From assembly GCA_014898425.1 (NCBI GenBank), contig RCSZ01000004.1:1860001-1924000 (forward strand): 64,000 nt of DNA, written 5' to 3'. Within the stretch, counting starts at the first letter, position 1. Each line of letters begins with the position of its first letter. The position numbers and the translations under genes are program-made. Of the stretch, positions 10,339-22,647 are shown one piece after another. The notes beneath the pieces were generated by a model. The model saw only the letters and a list, made by a program, of their open reading frames with translations, made no database searches and had not been told where the DNA came from. Source of the DNA: Botryotinia globosa. Its lineage: Eukaryota > Ascomycota > Leotiomycetes > Helotiales > Sclerotiniaceae.

Positions 10339-13300
10339 ATGGATCCTGTAAGCAAAGATTCTGAGCATTCCCCACTTCCACCCCTCGCATGATTTCAACG
10401 TCCCATGCCTACTTTTATGTAGCAAGTACTGCTTGCGCCAACATGGTACCTGACCCTCGTACTGATTCAATCTCTTGCAAACAGTCTATCGATGCAGACA
10501 TACAATCTCCCGAGAATATGATTGTTGATCCGGACGAGTATGTCGAGCCATCGGATAATGAGAAGGATGACATCGCCATCATAGATCCGGATGAACCTAG
10601 GCCAACGCCTGCCGACGATTGTACAATAAACCAACCCTGGAGGCTCAAGACACTAAGCTAACATGTGCACAACAGATGAAGCTATAGCAGAGCTGGTATT
10701 GCCGCCGCTGGATCAACAGCCCCCGATCATAGAGACGGCTCATCATACTTGGGAAATTAAAAATTGGCAAGGGCTCCAAAAGAGAGAACATGGCCCAATC
10801 TTTCATGCTGGAGGATACCCATGGTAACCACCTGGAATATACCAAACTTGTGCGCAATGAGTGCTGATTAGATTAGGCGTATTTTAATGTTCCCATACGG
10901 TAATAATAGCGATAATGTGTCCTTCTACCTGGAGCACGGATTTGAAGATGGGCCCCCCGACGACTTTGTATGTTGTTTGCAATTCGGTCTCGTTCTATGG
11001 AATCCGAATGATCCAACCCTTTACACTTACCACACTGCGCACCATCGATTTACCAAAGAGGAAGGGGACTGGGGCTTTACTCGATTCGTCGAAACTCGCA
11101 AGCTTCATTCTCATGTCTGGCCTGGGTCCAATCCCCCAAGGCCGTTGGTTGAGAGCGGAGAAGCAAATATGACGGCATATGTAAAAATAGTCGAGGACGA
11201 AACAGGCGTTTTATGGCATAACTTCAACAACTATGATTCGAAGAGAGAAACTGGATTTGTCGGGTTAAAAAATCAAGGAGCTACATGTTATTTAAATTCG
11301 CTCATTCAGTCCCTATATTTTACTAATGCCTTCCGGAAGGTATGTATTGGCAAGTAGTCACCTTGAGGGTCAAAAATTAACACAATTTATAGGCAGTATA
11401 TCAAATTCCAACACAAGACGAGGACACCACTACAAACAGCGCATACACTTTACAACGCCTCTTTTATCAGCTGCAGTCATCTTCTGCAGCTGTGAGTACC
11501 AACGAACTCACCAAGTCTTTCGGCTGGGATACAAAACAGATTTTTGAACAGCAAGATGTTCAAGAGCTTTCTAGGAAACTGATGGAGGTCATGGAAAAGA
11601 GAATGAAGGGAACTGAAGCTGAAAATGTTCTCCCTAAATTGTTTTGCGGAAAAGTGCGAACCTATATCTCTTGCATCAATGTGGACTACGAATCTCGCCG
11701 AGTTGAAGATTTTTGGGACGTTCAATTGAATGTTAGCGGTAACAAGGACATTGAAGCGAGCTTCCGGGATTATATTCAAGTCGAGACCATGGATGGCGAC
11801 AACCAATACTTCGCAGGTGAAACCCACAAACTTCAAGATGCGAAGAAAGGTGTCATCTTCGAATCATTTCCCGAAGTTCTTCATTTGCAGCTCAAGAGAT
11901 TCGAATATGATATCGAGCGAGATTCCATGATGAAGGTCAATGATCGTTACGAATTTCCAGATACTTTTGACGCCGCACCATATCTATCAGATGACGCAGA
12001 TAGATCCGAATCTTGGATTTACAAACTGCATGGGGTCCTTGTACACAGCGGCGATCTCAATGCAGGACATTATTATGCATTCATCAAGCCTGAAAAGGAT
12101 GGGTGGTTCTACAAATATGATGATGATAAAGTAACAAAAGCCACAATGCGAGAGGTCTTGGAGGACAATTATGGAGGAGAGATGCCTCTTTTGAATGGTC
12201 AAGTTTATGATGCATCGCAAAAACCTATCATACGACATAACAGCGCATACATGCTTGTCTACATTCGCGAGGCAAGACTCGATGAGGTATTGCTCCCCGT
12301 AACGAACGCCGATACGCCAGCTCATCTCCGTAAGTTATCACACCCTGGCTTGCCTGGAACTGAACTAATACCACTTAGAAAGAAAACTTGAGGAGGAGGC
12401 CGCTTTCAAAGAAGCACGACGGAAGGAACGTGAAGAACAGCACTTGTACCTTACTGTTAGGGTGATTACCCAGGAGACTTACGCAGCTCATGGTGGGCAC
12501 GATCTTACAGTGTTTGACCGAAGTCATGACGAAGATCCTGCGGCTGCTAAATCCTATAAACTCCTCAAGAAGTGTACTATTAAAGAGCTCATCAAAGTGA
12601 TTGGTAAGGATACTGGAACTGATCCGAGAAGACTACGAGTCTGGTTCATGGTCAATCGTCAAAACAAAACAACAAGACCTGACACACCTGTTCTGGACTA
12701 CGATCAAACCATTGAAGAAGCTCACCTGAAATTAGCTGGTAGTAAGACACAGGAACTGAGGCTTTGGGCCGAAACAGCCGAGACGGTTGATTCTAATGGT
12801 GATGCGGTGTGGCCAGCTCATCCATTAGTGAAGGAAGGGTCATCTCCAAGTAGATCTGATGAAATTGTCATATTTCTCAAATGGTTCAATGTTGATACCC
12901 AGTCTTTGGTTGGCTGCGGTCACATTTATATCAGTAGCCAGAGTAAAGTCGAAGAATTGGCCCCCTTCATCTTGAAACGTATGAATTGGCCAGAGGACAC
13001 TAGATTGAAGCTCTACGAGGTATGATTGGTGCTTTTTACATTTTGTTGTATCCTCTGACATCGCATAGGAGATAAAACCGGACATGATCGAACCCATGAA
13101 AGCGAAACAGTCACTCAAGGCAGCAGAACTCCAAGATGGCGATATTGTTTGTTTCCAGAGAATTTCGGAAGGAAGCGAGTAAGTTCTCTGATTGAATATA
13201 TGAGAAAGTAGAATGATGCTAACTGCAGCAGTGGCTCGGATACCACTACCATGGTCTCCAATGGCTTGAACCCACGCCAGCAGTCTCTCAAACCATCTGA

Positions 13301-14439
13301 CATCATAGATGATGCGCGACTCTACTACGATTTCCTCCGTCATCGAAGGCTCATTACTTTCCACTGTCATCCAACCAGAGGAAGCAAAGAATTTAATATA
13401 GACAATTGTGAATCATTCACTCTGGTATTAAGTGCGAAGCACACTTATGATCAGGTAGCTGCTAAGGTTGGAGAAAAGCTCCATGTGGAACCGACTCATA
13501 TCAGATTTTGGACTATTGCTCTGAATACAGGTAATCCCAAAACTGCGATCAGACGCACGTCGAATCATACTTTGGTCAACATGGTCAGCAGTAGTTACGC
13601 GTCGTTTGCTGGCACCACCATTAGGTCAGATGCTTTATTTTTCGAGGTCCTTGATATTAGTCTCGCGGAATTGGATACCAAGAAACCTATGAAGGTTAGC
13701 TGGGTCAGCGAAGGTGTCACCAAAGAAGTAAGCCTGTCTAATTTATTAATGTAACTCCGGGAAGGGTGTTAATTGATCGCAGGAACCACTGGATATACTG
13801 GTCCCTAAAACTGGAACTGTGGACGATATAGTGTCCTCGGCGATTAAGAAAGCACGGTTAGAAGACGAAGAAAAGGGTGGACCTATCCGAGTATATGAAA
13901 CACACAGCAACAAAATTCACAGAGAACTTTCTCGTGGTCATCTAATCAAGGATCTCACCGATTACATTTCGATTATACTAGAGCGAATACCGGAAGAAGA
14001 ACTTGCGCAACCGAATGGCAGCCAGTATATTCATGCCTTTCACTTCCACACTGATCCAACCAAAGCGCACTCAATTCCGTTCAAATTTCTCATCTTCCAA
14101 GTAAGTCGCCGTTTTCCTACTCTTGAGGTTTACAACTGACAGCTCCAGGATGAAATATTTTCCGACACTAAGAAGCGACTGGAGAAGCGGACTGGTATAA
14201 AAGGCAAAAATCTTGAGAAGATCAAATTTGCCATTGTCAAGAGAAGCTCTTACACAAAACCTATATACTTGAATGATGGTGAGTTATGACCTATGACGAC
14301 TTTATCTGCCCTACTAAAACATCTTGTAGACGATACATTATGGGATATGCTTGGGGATGATGACGACCAACTCGGATTAGATCACGTTGATAAGATACGA
14401 AACACAAGGACTGGCATGGGAGACTTGTTCTTGAAGTAG
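10339..14439 (+). CDS. ubp15: USP7/Ubp15-type ubiquitin carboxyl-terminal hydrolase
   Basis: A cysteine protease that removes ubiquitin from protein substrates; USP7/Ubp15 orthologues act in nucleus and cytosol. Eleven exons: 10339-10347, 10485-10620, 10676-10823, 10877-11339, 11393-12329, 12379-13019, 13069-13178, 13229-13727, 13783-14100, 14149-14278, 14330-14439. They join in frame to 1166 residues. The first exon codes only M-D-P; its acceptor at 10484, not the earlier AG near 10422, keeps frame. Residues 1-65 are acidic. A MATH/TRAF domain begins at HHTWEIKNW (71-79) and runs to about 195. The USP domain follows with GLKNQGATCYLNSL (catalytic C235) and HSGDLNAGHYYAF (catalytic H478). An EEEAAFKEARRKEREEQ helix then leads into the ubiquitin-like repeats of the USP7 C-terminus, ending GDLFLK. 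All hallmark residues are present and the length matches the family. Intron 7 has a NAGNAG acceptor. Confidence 0.95.
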
Positions 14440-14953
14440 ATTTTGGCATTGCTTATGAGAGGGTTTCTGCATGGCGCTATTGGTTGGCGGGAAAATAGGC
14501 ACAGTCTTTGATAAAGACAACGCGATGATGTAGACAACGGGCATGGCAGCGAAGTCAGTTTCTTCTAAACAACATAATAGGTCACCAGAAAACTTCATTC
14601 CTAGCGATAAATGATCGAGGACGATGGGAAGACCAATGGTAGCTATGATGCAGATATCCTTCTAGTATGATGTTAGCCACTTTGTAACCTAAATAACAAG
14701 CGCGAAATTGTTTACTACGAAGCCTCACTCGAAATAGTCTTGGAGTTATAAAATTGTGAGCAGTAGTGATTGATATTGATAGTAGAGTAAAGAATTACAC
14801 AGGCCACCTGTAACCCCTGGTTTGGAGGAAAGGAGGAGTTACTCGCTAGATTCACTGCGCCCGAGGATTATCCGACTGACAGATAGCAACATATCTCCAA
14901 AAGCGCGTCAATGTCAAGGGTTTATTACTTTTACAACTACACAATAATAAATC
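14440..14953. other. Intergenic region between ubp15-like and p24 genes
   Basis: 514 bases between two genes on the same strand, presumably the 3' UTR of the first and the promoter of the second. No ORF with coding character and no striking motif seen. Confidence 0.5.
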
Positions 14954-15765
14954 ATGAAGCCGTCTTTGATCTGGTGTGGCCTTCTGGCATGCGTTTCTCC
15001 TCTTGTGTCTGCTACTGCACTCACATACAAGCTTAGCGCCCATGAGAAAGCATGCTTTTACTCCAATATCGACAAACAAGGTGCCAAAATAGCCTTTTAC
15101 TTCGCTGTACGATGCGCCTGGCCTCTGATATCTACATGAACATCTCTGACATTTTATATTATATAGGTTCAAGCTGGAGGATCTTTTGATGTAGATTATG
15201 AGGTTGTAGGTCCAAACGAAAGAGTCATCATGAAGGAAGAGAAAGAGCGACAAGGCGACTTCGTCTTCACTGCCACAGAGGTCGGAGAATACAGATTTTG
15301 CTTCAACAATCAAATGAGTACTTTCGCAGAAAAGTTTGTCGACTTCGAAATCGCTGTACGTCTACACTCCGCGAATTGCGGATTCCAGAAACTATCACTG
15401 ACATGTCTATTACTACTATAGGTTGAAAACGAACCTCGAGCTTCGATACCCTCGAAACAAGGCACAACTCCCGAACAAACGTCCGCATTGGAAGAATCTA
15501 TCTTCAAGCTCTCAGGCCAGCTCTCTACCATTACAAGAAACCAAAAATACTTCCGCACAAGAGAAAACCGCAACTTTAGCACAGTGAGAAGTACTGAGAG
15601 GCGGATTTTCAACTTTAGTGTTATTGAAAGCTTGATGATGATGTGCATGGCTGCGCTGCAAGTCTTTATTGTTCGATTCTTCTTCCAGGTACGCATTCCT
15701 AACTTCAATATACATAGAAAGATTCTAACGATGGGGATTAGGGTGCCAGAAAGGGTTATGTTTGA
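14954..15765 (+). CDS. p24/emp24-GP25L family cargo receptor subunit
   Basis: p24 proteins cycle between ER and Golgi in COPI and COPII vesicles and help load GPI-anchored and other cargo. Four exons (14954-15106, 15167-15355, 15422-15688, 15742-15765) give 210 residues, the usual family size. A signal peptide (about 1-21, ending VSATA) precedes the GOLD domain, starting LTYKLSAHEKACFYSNID with its first conserved Cys and closing with GEYRFCFNNQMSTFAEK and the second. A coiled-coil membrane-proximal region (SALEESIFKLSGQLSTITRNQKYF) and the R-S-T-E-R-R motif follow. One transmembrane helix (VIESLMMMCMAALQVFIVRFFF) leads to a short cytosolic tail, QGARKGYV, with the FF sorting motif at its base. 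The last exon codes only seven residues. If its intron were retained a longer tail would result, but GARKGYV is the familiar p24 ending, so I accept splicing. The exact paralogue was not decided. Confidence 0.92.
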
Positions 15766-16339
15766 ACGAATTGGGACCGGGATGGCTTTGAAGATGATTG
15801 AAATGATTCTGGGTCCGAAGAGGGGTTCCGCGTACTCTATAAACACTTAAAAAAATTGACGCTCAACATGATTAAAGTCGAGTTAATTGATTGTATCACT
15901 CCATCCATATGTCTATTGGAAGTATCGTATGTGTGAATTAATTCATGGTCTCCAAAGCGTTATCTACACACACAAGACTTTTGAACATTTCGACAGTACT
16001 AATAAATAGGTGAACTATCGTACCAATTTAGCTAGATATACAAGTCAATCATGTATCATGTATCCTTTTACAATTCATTAGCTACTGATTAGGCAATAAC
16101 ATATATATATATATATATGTATATATTGAATTTTATAAGCTCTGCTCTATCTCACATACATGTATAAACTAGTGTCAATTAGGTTAGCGTGACGTAGCAT
16201 GGATGAGAATCGCGACAATTTGACATTTATCGATTTACGATAGGCACAAGCTTGTAAAACCAATTCAATCTCGTGTTTCTGTATCTTTCAAACCACTTCA
16301 ACACGATCACATCCTGCCTGTCTACATATTATCGCATCA
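15766..16339. other. Intergenic region before prp45
   Basis: 574 bases. Contains an (AT)n run at about 16100-16126 and otherwise unremarkable AT-leaning sequence, including the prp45 promoter. No gene seen. Confidence 0.5.
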
Positions 16340-18184
16340 ATGGCAGCTTCTTTATCACGGGCATTGCCAAAACCAAAATACACAGGTGAAGAAGAGGATA
16401 TTCCACAACATGCGCAACAGAGAGGCCCTCGAATCCTAGGCGCAGGCGCTTTGGATGATACCCAAATCGTGTTAAAGGTTGGTCTTTCAAATCTTGAACA
16501 ATTAGAGGTTTCTTCTAACAATACATCACGTTCACAGAAAACCGGACCTCCACCATATGGTAATCGAACAGGATGGCGGCCACGAGGACAAGAAGATTTT
16601 GGAGATGGAGGTGCTTTCCCAGAAATTCCAGTCGCACAGTACCCTTTAGATATGGGACGCAAATCTACTTCATCGAATAATGCGCTGGCTCTTCAAGTCG
16701 ACGGCGAGGGAAAGATCAAGTACGATGCCATAGCACGGCAAGGCCATAATGATAAACGAATAGTACACGCCTCTTTCAAGGACCTCATACCTCTGCGACA
16801 ACGAGCTGATGCCGGCGATATTAATTTAGATAGACCAAGTGAAGAAGAGGTTGCGGCTTCTACCGAACGAACGAAGAATGCCTTGGCAACTCTGGTCAGC
16901 GGTGCAGTAGCTGCACAAAAACCTAAGAACGTAAATGTAGGAGCAAGAAAGGACCCTACTTATGTCAGATATACCCCGGCGAATCAGATGGGGGATAACT
17001 CAAGGAAAAATGATCGGATCATGAAGATTGTGGAAAGGCAGCAGGATCCTATGGAGCCTCCCAAATTCAAGCATAAGAAGATTCCCCGTGGTCCTCCAAG
17101 CCCTCCGGCTCCGGTCATGCATTCGCCTCCACGAAAATTGACTGCAGAGGATCAAGAAGCTTGGAAAATTCCACCTCCTGTGTCGAACTGGAAGAATCCT
17201 AAGGGTTACACGGTTCCACTTGACAAAAGATTGGCTGCAGATGGACGAGGATTACAGGACGTCACTATTAATGATAAATTTGCACAGTTTGCAGAAGCCC
17301 TCTTCACGGCAGATAGGCACGCACGAGAAGAAGTCAAGCAGAGAGCATTAATGCAACAAAGGCTAGCAGAGAAAGAGAAGGCACAAAAAGAAGATCATCT
17401 TCGTATGTTAGCACAGAAGGCACGAGAAGAGAGGGCTGGAGCCGGCGCTGGCTCCCGAAGGCGAGACTCGAGATCGTCAAGATCTCGTTCTGGAAGCTAT
17501 AGCGAATCCGAGTCTGATCGATCCAACAGCGACGATGAAGAATTCAGAGAGCGAGAAAAGATGCGCCAAGAGAAACGAAGAGATGAAGAACGAAAATTAC
17601 GACAGTCGCGCATGGGCACAGAGAGGAGGATTCAAATGATGGCGCGAGAGCAGAATCGAGATATCTCAGAAAAGGTAGCTTTAGGCTTAGCAAAACCTAC
17701 ACAGTCAACCGAAACTATGTTTGATTCCAGATTATTCAACCGGACAAGTGGGTTTGATAGTGGATTCAACGAGGATCAAGCCTATGATAAACCTCTTTTT
17801 GCGGCCCAAGATGCTATCAGCAGCATTTATCGACCACGGCAAAATATGGATGACGATGATGATGAAGCAGCAGCTGAAGGTGAAATGGCGAAGATTCAGA
17901 AAAGTAATAGGTTTGCGGATGCCCTTGGAAAGGGAACCTTTCAAGGTGCAGCAGATGTTGAGGTAAGAGATTTCCCCGTGGTCACGAGTGGGGATGAAGC
18001 TAATTTGAGGGGTGAACAGGCGAGGGAGGGACCGGTGCAATTTGAAAAGGATGCTGGCGATGTTTTTAATGTCGACGATTTTCTGAGCAAGGTCGGTGAG
18101 AGTTCTAATAAAAGAGAGTATGGGTTACAGGAAGGCGAGGGAAGGTCTAACAAACGGGCGAGAGTGGATGAGGACGATGATTAA
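16340..18184 (+). CDS. prp45: Pre-mRNA-processing protein 45 (SNW/SKIP family)
   Basis: Prp45/SNW1 is a core spliceosome protein that stays through both catalytic steps; its metazoan orthologue also acts in transcription. The whole span 16340-18184 is open (614 codons). Residues 47-66 (VGLSNLEQLE...TSRSQ) interrupt a conserved block that should run IVLK then KTGPPPYGNRTGW. That insert is exactly 60 nt (16478-16537), begins GTTGGT, ends TCACAG and holds CTAAC about 18 bases before the acceptor, so I read it as an intron, leaving 594 residues. The SNW core follows: GWRPRGQEDFGDGGAFPEI, YDAIARQGH, VRYTPANQMGD, the signature SNWKNPKGYTVPLDKRLAADGRG (spliced residues about 262-284), and NDKFAQFAEALFTADRHAREEV. 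The C-terminal third is charged coiled coil with an RS-rich stretch (SRRRDSRSSRSRSGSYSES) and ends acidic. It lies between two membrane-pathway genes with no operon-like link. Confidence 0.95.
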   Translation: MAASLSRALPKPKYTGEEEDIPQHAQQRGPRILGAGALDDTQIVLKVGLSNLEQLEVSSNNTSRSQKTGPPPYGNRTGWRPRGQEDFGDGGAFPEIPVAQYPLDMGRKSTSSNNALALQVDGEGKIKYDAIARQGHNDKRIVHASFKDLIPLRQRADAGDINLDRPSEEEVAASTERTKNALATLVSGAVAAQKPKNVNVGARKDPTYVRYTPANQMGDNSRKNDRIMKIVERQQDPMEPPKFKHKKIPRGPPSPPAPVMHSPPRKLTAEDQEAWKIPPPVSNWKNPKGYTVPLDKRLAADGRGLQDVTINDKFAQFAEALFTADRHAREEVKQRALMQQRLAEKEKAQKEDHLRMLAQKAREERAGAGAGSRRRDSRSSRSRSGSYSESESDRSNSDDEEFREREKMRQEKRRDEERKLRQSRMGTERRIQMMAREQNRDISEKVALGLAKPTQSTETMFDSRLFNRTSGFDSGFNEDQAYDKPLFAAQDAISSIYRPRQNMDDDDDEAAAEGEMAKIQKSNRFADALGKGTFQGAADVEVRDFPVVTSGDEANLRGEQAREGPVQFEKDAGDVFNVDDFLSKVGESSNKREYGLQEGEGRSNKRARVDEDDD

Positions 18185-19970
18185 ATGGATGGACAATCAT
18201 GGGAATGCATGAACAGCGTTGTAATTATAGACAATCTATAGGATTGGGGCAATCCGTGTATGAAGCATGGCCTAGGCATTCGTACATTGAAATTTTAATT
18301 GATTCTAATAAATTGTCTTTTGTGTTTCATTTTGCACCTTTTGGTAGATAGTTGTTGATGAATCTACTTTCTCAATAACAAGATTTACAAGCACATTGGT
18401 CTGTCATACTACATACAGCATGCAAAATCTCTCAAAGTATGATCCAACTTCAAGTAGTCAATAATAACAAATGTGTTAGCCCAGCTTCAAGCGGACGATA
18501 TTCGTATATAACGAATTCTTGCTCATATACCCCAAATCTCTCAACTACATCCAAGCTTCCACCTACACATTAATGGGATGGAGGGTTTCTATTATACAGA
18601 ATCCGAAATACTTGCATTGAAGCTTTGTTGTACCCATACGCTTTTCTCTATTGTATAGTAGTACTGTACAGACTTACGTATCTCTAATCTACATTTTCAC
18701 CGTAGACTCAATTACTGGGTAACGTTATACGCGTGTTATATAAATCATTATAACAAAGAAGAAGAAGAAAAAATATGATTAGATCTTTGCTTATCTGAAT
18801 TATCAAGGAAGACAAAGTATTCATTCGTATTATATCTCAGACTTTAAACTCAATTGAAGTCTGAGTTGGCATTTCGTCTTTTAATTGAAACAATATCCAA
18901 TATTTATCCCGACTTATGTTCTCTATCAATCTTTATATTGGCCGAACGAACTTGATAATCTTCGTCTTCCAACATGGCAACATCATGATTCTTGATTGAA
19001 GTTCATGAACCCCCCATCACAGTACTCGAGTAGTATGAACAGATAATTCGTCATTGGAGGGGAGAGCCCTGTACTGAGTGAGTCCTGACTCCTGACTCCT
19101 GACGAGGGAAGGAGTGAGTTGACAGGCATTGGGAAGTACCGACTTGTTTGTTGGCGGCACATGTTAGAAAGGTTTGATATTCTGGGACGGTCGAGACAAT
19201 AACAGTTTTGGCGTTGAAGATCAATAACTCTCATATTGAGTTGTGTAGCTGTGATCGATCTTTATCTTACAATACAGTACATCCGCTAATTCAACTTGAG
19301 TCAAAAGCTAAGTGTTATGCTTCTTTCATAGCTTCTTTCCTCTTCGGATCTAATCAACTTAACGTTTCTTACTTCCATCAGATTACTCCTTCTCTAAGCT
19401 TTCTACCCGTAGCTATTCTACAATCTCAAGTTTGTATGTTCGCTCGTTCGTTCGCTTTGTCCGCGTCAACCCATGCTTTACTACACGAGGCTTGTCAGCC
19501 TGCATGTCCATCAAACCCCTTCCTTTCCCAACCATCCTCTACATCGTATCCCTTCTAGATACTTGATTGCGACCAAAACGCCCTGCCAGGTTGGTCCAGG
19601 TTACAGGTCCCAAAGTGGAGAGACCGAATTTTCTCACTGGCTCAGCCTGCAACGAGTATCTTTCACATCTCTAATCTTCATAATTATCCGGACTTTTTGG
19701 AGTTAGTTACATAGGAAAAAGTAGACTTTTCAGGCAAGGTATATATATACACAAGTGTTTCGCCCATCCTGAACTTATTGCGGCTTTTGGATTTTTGCAT
19801 TATTAGAAATCACTCGAGTTAGTCAAGCATATACGAAATAAGAGTAGTTTTCATTTTCTTCTCTTGGAAACAAAACATTAGGATTGGACATCGAAGGATC
19901 ACCTTGGGGACAAAAGGTAGACAAACGATCATTGGATAGAAGGTCAATATCAGTCGCTACGGTTGGAAAG
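18185..19970. other. Intergenic region between prp45 and GH16 genes
   Basis: 1.8 kb with no gene-like ORF. Features seen are three CTGACTC-type units (about 19082-19102), a GTTCGTTCG run near 19441 and an (AT)n run at 19740. The open frame leading into the next gene from 19884 begins with TTG, not ATG. Confidence 0.5.
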
Positions 19971-21329
19971 ATGAGAAATACGAATACCCCGTCGGGCTCA
20001 CCACCCAAATATGAGGTTGATGATCCAAGTTCCTTAGCACCGAGATGGTGGGATATGAGAGCGTGGAGTAAGAAGAAGTGGGCAATTTTTGTTGCGGGAA
20101 TCATTGTATTGATCATTGTCATCGTGGTGGCTGCTGTGGAAGGTTCAAAAAAGAATGCTTATCCAGATTACTCACAACTGAACTATACACTGAAGGATAC
20201 TTGTAAGTTGTCTTCTTTTGTGTGATGTTCCACACCCAGCAACTTCGAATGTACCAACACTTCTGATATTCGAGAAGCAAGGCTTCCCTGTCGCATCCAA
20301 GTGGAGTTAGCGGTGATTGTTCTGCACCTATCCCTATGATTGTATGACTAGAGATTGAACGAGATGGCCCTAGCATAATGTATCTTGCCAGCATCCACCA
20401 AAGATTCAGGGACTGACTTTTTCGACAACTTCGATTACTTCAATACCTACGATCCATCAACCGGTTTCGTTCATTATATTGATTCCGAAGTTGCTGCTCA
20501 ATACAATTTGACATATGCTTTGTCAAGTTCTGCAGTTATCAGAGTCGACACATCTGTTACAGCCGACAGTAACCCAAATGCATCTACTGGCCGCTTCTCA
20601 GTTCGAATTAAGTCCAAGACGCAATACACTGACGGTCTATTCATTTTCGATATTGTGCACACACCGATTGGTTGTGCTACATGGCCTGCACTGTGGCTAA
20701 GTGATCCAAACAATTGGCCAACAAATGGAGAGATCGATATTATGGAGGCGGTCAACGTTGTGAGCTCGACAAAGAATCAGATGACCCTCCATACTACTTC
20801 AGGCTGCTCCATGGATGTCAAACGTAAAGAAACTGGAAAATCCATTCAGTCATCATGCTTGAATAGCACGAATTCCAATGCTGGTTGTGGTGTGCATGAC
20901 TCTGCAGGAACCTTCGGTGCGAATTTCAACTCGAATGGAGGTGGTGTTATGGCGATGGAACTACGTAGCGCAGGTATTCGAATGTGGCAATTCGGACGAG
21001 ATGCTATACCAGCCGATATTTCATCAGGTAGCCCAGATCCATCGACTTGGTCGGAAGCTACTGCCGATTTCCCTAGCACGGATTGCAACATTGGCAATCA
21101 CTTCAAGAACCAAAGTATCATTGTCAACATTGATTTGTGTGGAAGTTGGGTAGGTACCCAAAGTGTATATGATGTTTATTGTACGCTCTTCTCTGGCCTT
21201 TTATGATGTCTCCATACTAATCATACAATAGGTCCCGGTACTTGCACTGACTACGTCGCTAACAACGCAACGGCATTCACAGATGCTTACTGGCAATTCA
21301 ATAACTTCACTGTATACCAAGCTTCATAA
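19971..21329 (+). CDS. Membrane-anchored GH16 endo-beta-glucanase
   Basis: GH16 enzymes of this type (fungal Eng2-like) cut beta-1,3 or beta-1,3/1,4-glucans at the wall. Exons 19971-20202, 20392-21180 and 21232-21329 give 372 residues. A cytosolic N-terminus with a basic stretch (WSKKK) precedes one hydrophobic helix (WAIFVAGIIVLIIVIVVAAV, about 35-54), so this is a type II membrane protein with the catalytic domain outside. The GH16 active site GEIDIMEAV gives E191, D193 and E196; WPALWLSDPNNWPTNGEID before it and DLCGSWVG after it are typical of the family. Cysteines are frequent, as expected for a secreted domain. The first intron is long (189 nt) and holds stops, so it must be removed. 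The ATG at 19971 is the first in frame; an upstream frame extension lacks an ATG. It is a separate GH16 branch from the Crh-type gene at 4191-5708. Confidence 0.9.
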
Positions 21330-21959
21330 TCTTCGAATTACAATCTTGGGTGGAAACGAAAGCGTGATGTTCATGGGAACGAATGTGATACAATTGTTTT
21401 GAGAGCATATCGGTATTGGAAAAGTCGTTTGACGGGAAATCGCAATTGGGATAGGAATAGACGGGATTATACCAGGAAATTGGCGTTTACAGGAGGTTTG
21501 CACGCTATCAGCGATGATTTTGTCCTCATGTTGAGGTTAAGATTGGATTTTATATGAACGCTCAAACCCCGTTTAGATAGATAGCTTATGGAAAGCAGTA
21601 ATGAAGTAAAGGATTACACTTAATGTGAAATCCCTAAGTACCTAGAGTCGCCCCTGTGTCAATAGAGCCTAGCAAATTATACCGACAATGAAAAGCTAGC
21701 TTAGCCTATGGTCCTAATTATATCCCAAAAGTAACTAGACTATATAATAAATATCTCTTCTAGACATCCCCTTTTCGCGAGACGAACTCAACTTGGCAAG
21801 ACTCGGGTACTTGTGCAAAACGCGAGGCTTCAGACTGTGCAAGGCCAAACGCCAGCCTCGCCAAAAAAAAATTTCTCGGCGGATTACATCTCAAGGAAAC
21901 CCATCTTTGTGTTTTGCCTTTTTCCTTGACGAAGAATATCGCAACTACTATTGTTCAAA
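21330..21959. other. Intergenic region before tim22
   Basis: 630 bases holding the 3' end of the GH16 gene and the tim22 promoter. An A9 run flanked by GGCG and TCTCGGCG occurs near 21860. No gene seen. Confidence 0.5.
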
Positions 21960-22647
21960 ATGAATGGGCCAGCATTCAATCCTCCAGGAGGGGGCCAGCA
22001 GGGCGTTGACCCTTCGACCGCTGCTGCTGTTAAAAATGTATGTTTACTCTCCGGTTACAATCAGTATTGCTGCATGGAACAAGCAGAGCCTTGCTGTCGG
22101 AAATTGTCAAAGTGAATTGAATGAATACTGATAATTTCTGATAGATGCAAATGATAATGGAGTCTTGTCCGGGCAAGACTGTCGTCTCGGGTGTCATGGG
22201 ATTCGCCCTCGGTGGTGCCTTTGGTCTCTTCATGGCATCTGTATGTTTTGCCCCGCCTTATCTACTTTTCTTCCCACGTCAATAACTAACCTTCTCACAC
22301 AGATGCAATATGACACACCCATTCACACATCCTCTACGGCTGCAGAAATCACATCTCTTCCCTTGCGCGAACAACTCAAACGAGGTCTCAAAGACATGGG
22401 TAATCGCTCCTATTCTTCGGCCAAGAATTTCGGTAAAGTAGGCGCTATCTTTGCAGGCACAGAGTGTTGTATTGAAGGCTTCAGAGCAAAGAATGATCTG
22501 AAGAATGGGGTTATTGCAGGATGTATTACCGGAGGAGTGCTGGCGGCGCCGGCGGGACCACAGGCTGCCGCAGTCGGGTGTGCGGGGTTCGCGGCTTTCA
22601 GTTTGGCGATTGATAGTTATATGAGAAGGCCGAGTGATGGGGATTAA
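21960..22647 (+). CDS. tim22: Tim22, mitochondrial inner-membrane carrier translocase channel
   Basis: Tim22 forms the channel of the TIM22 complex, which inserts carrier proteins into the mitochondrial inner membrane. Exons 21960-22037, 22145-22240 and 22303-22647 give 172 residues, the standard size. The N-terminus is Gly/Pro/Gln-rich ([15 protein letters not shown]). Four hydrophobic segments of the Tim17/22/23 fold follow: [56 protein letters not shown] and [17 protein letters not shown]. The Gly-rich G-x-x-x-G helices and the [14 protein letters not shown] motif are characteristic. The ATG starts at base 21960, and both introns fall at phase 0 between codons. Confidence 0.95.
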
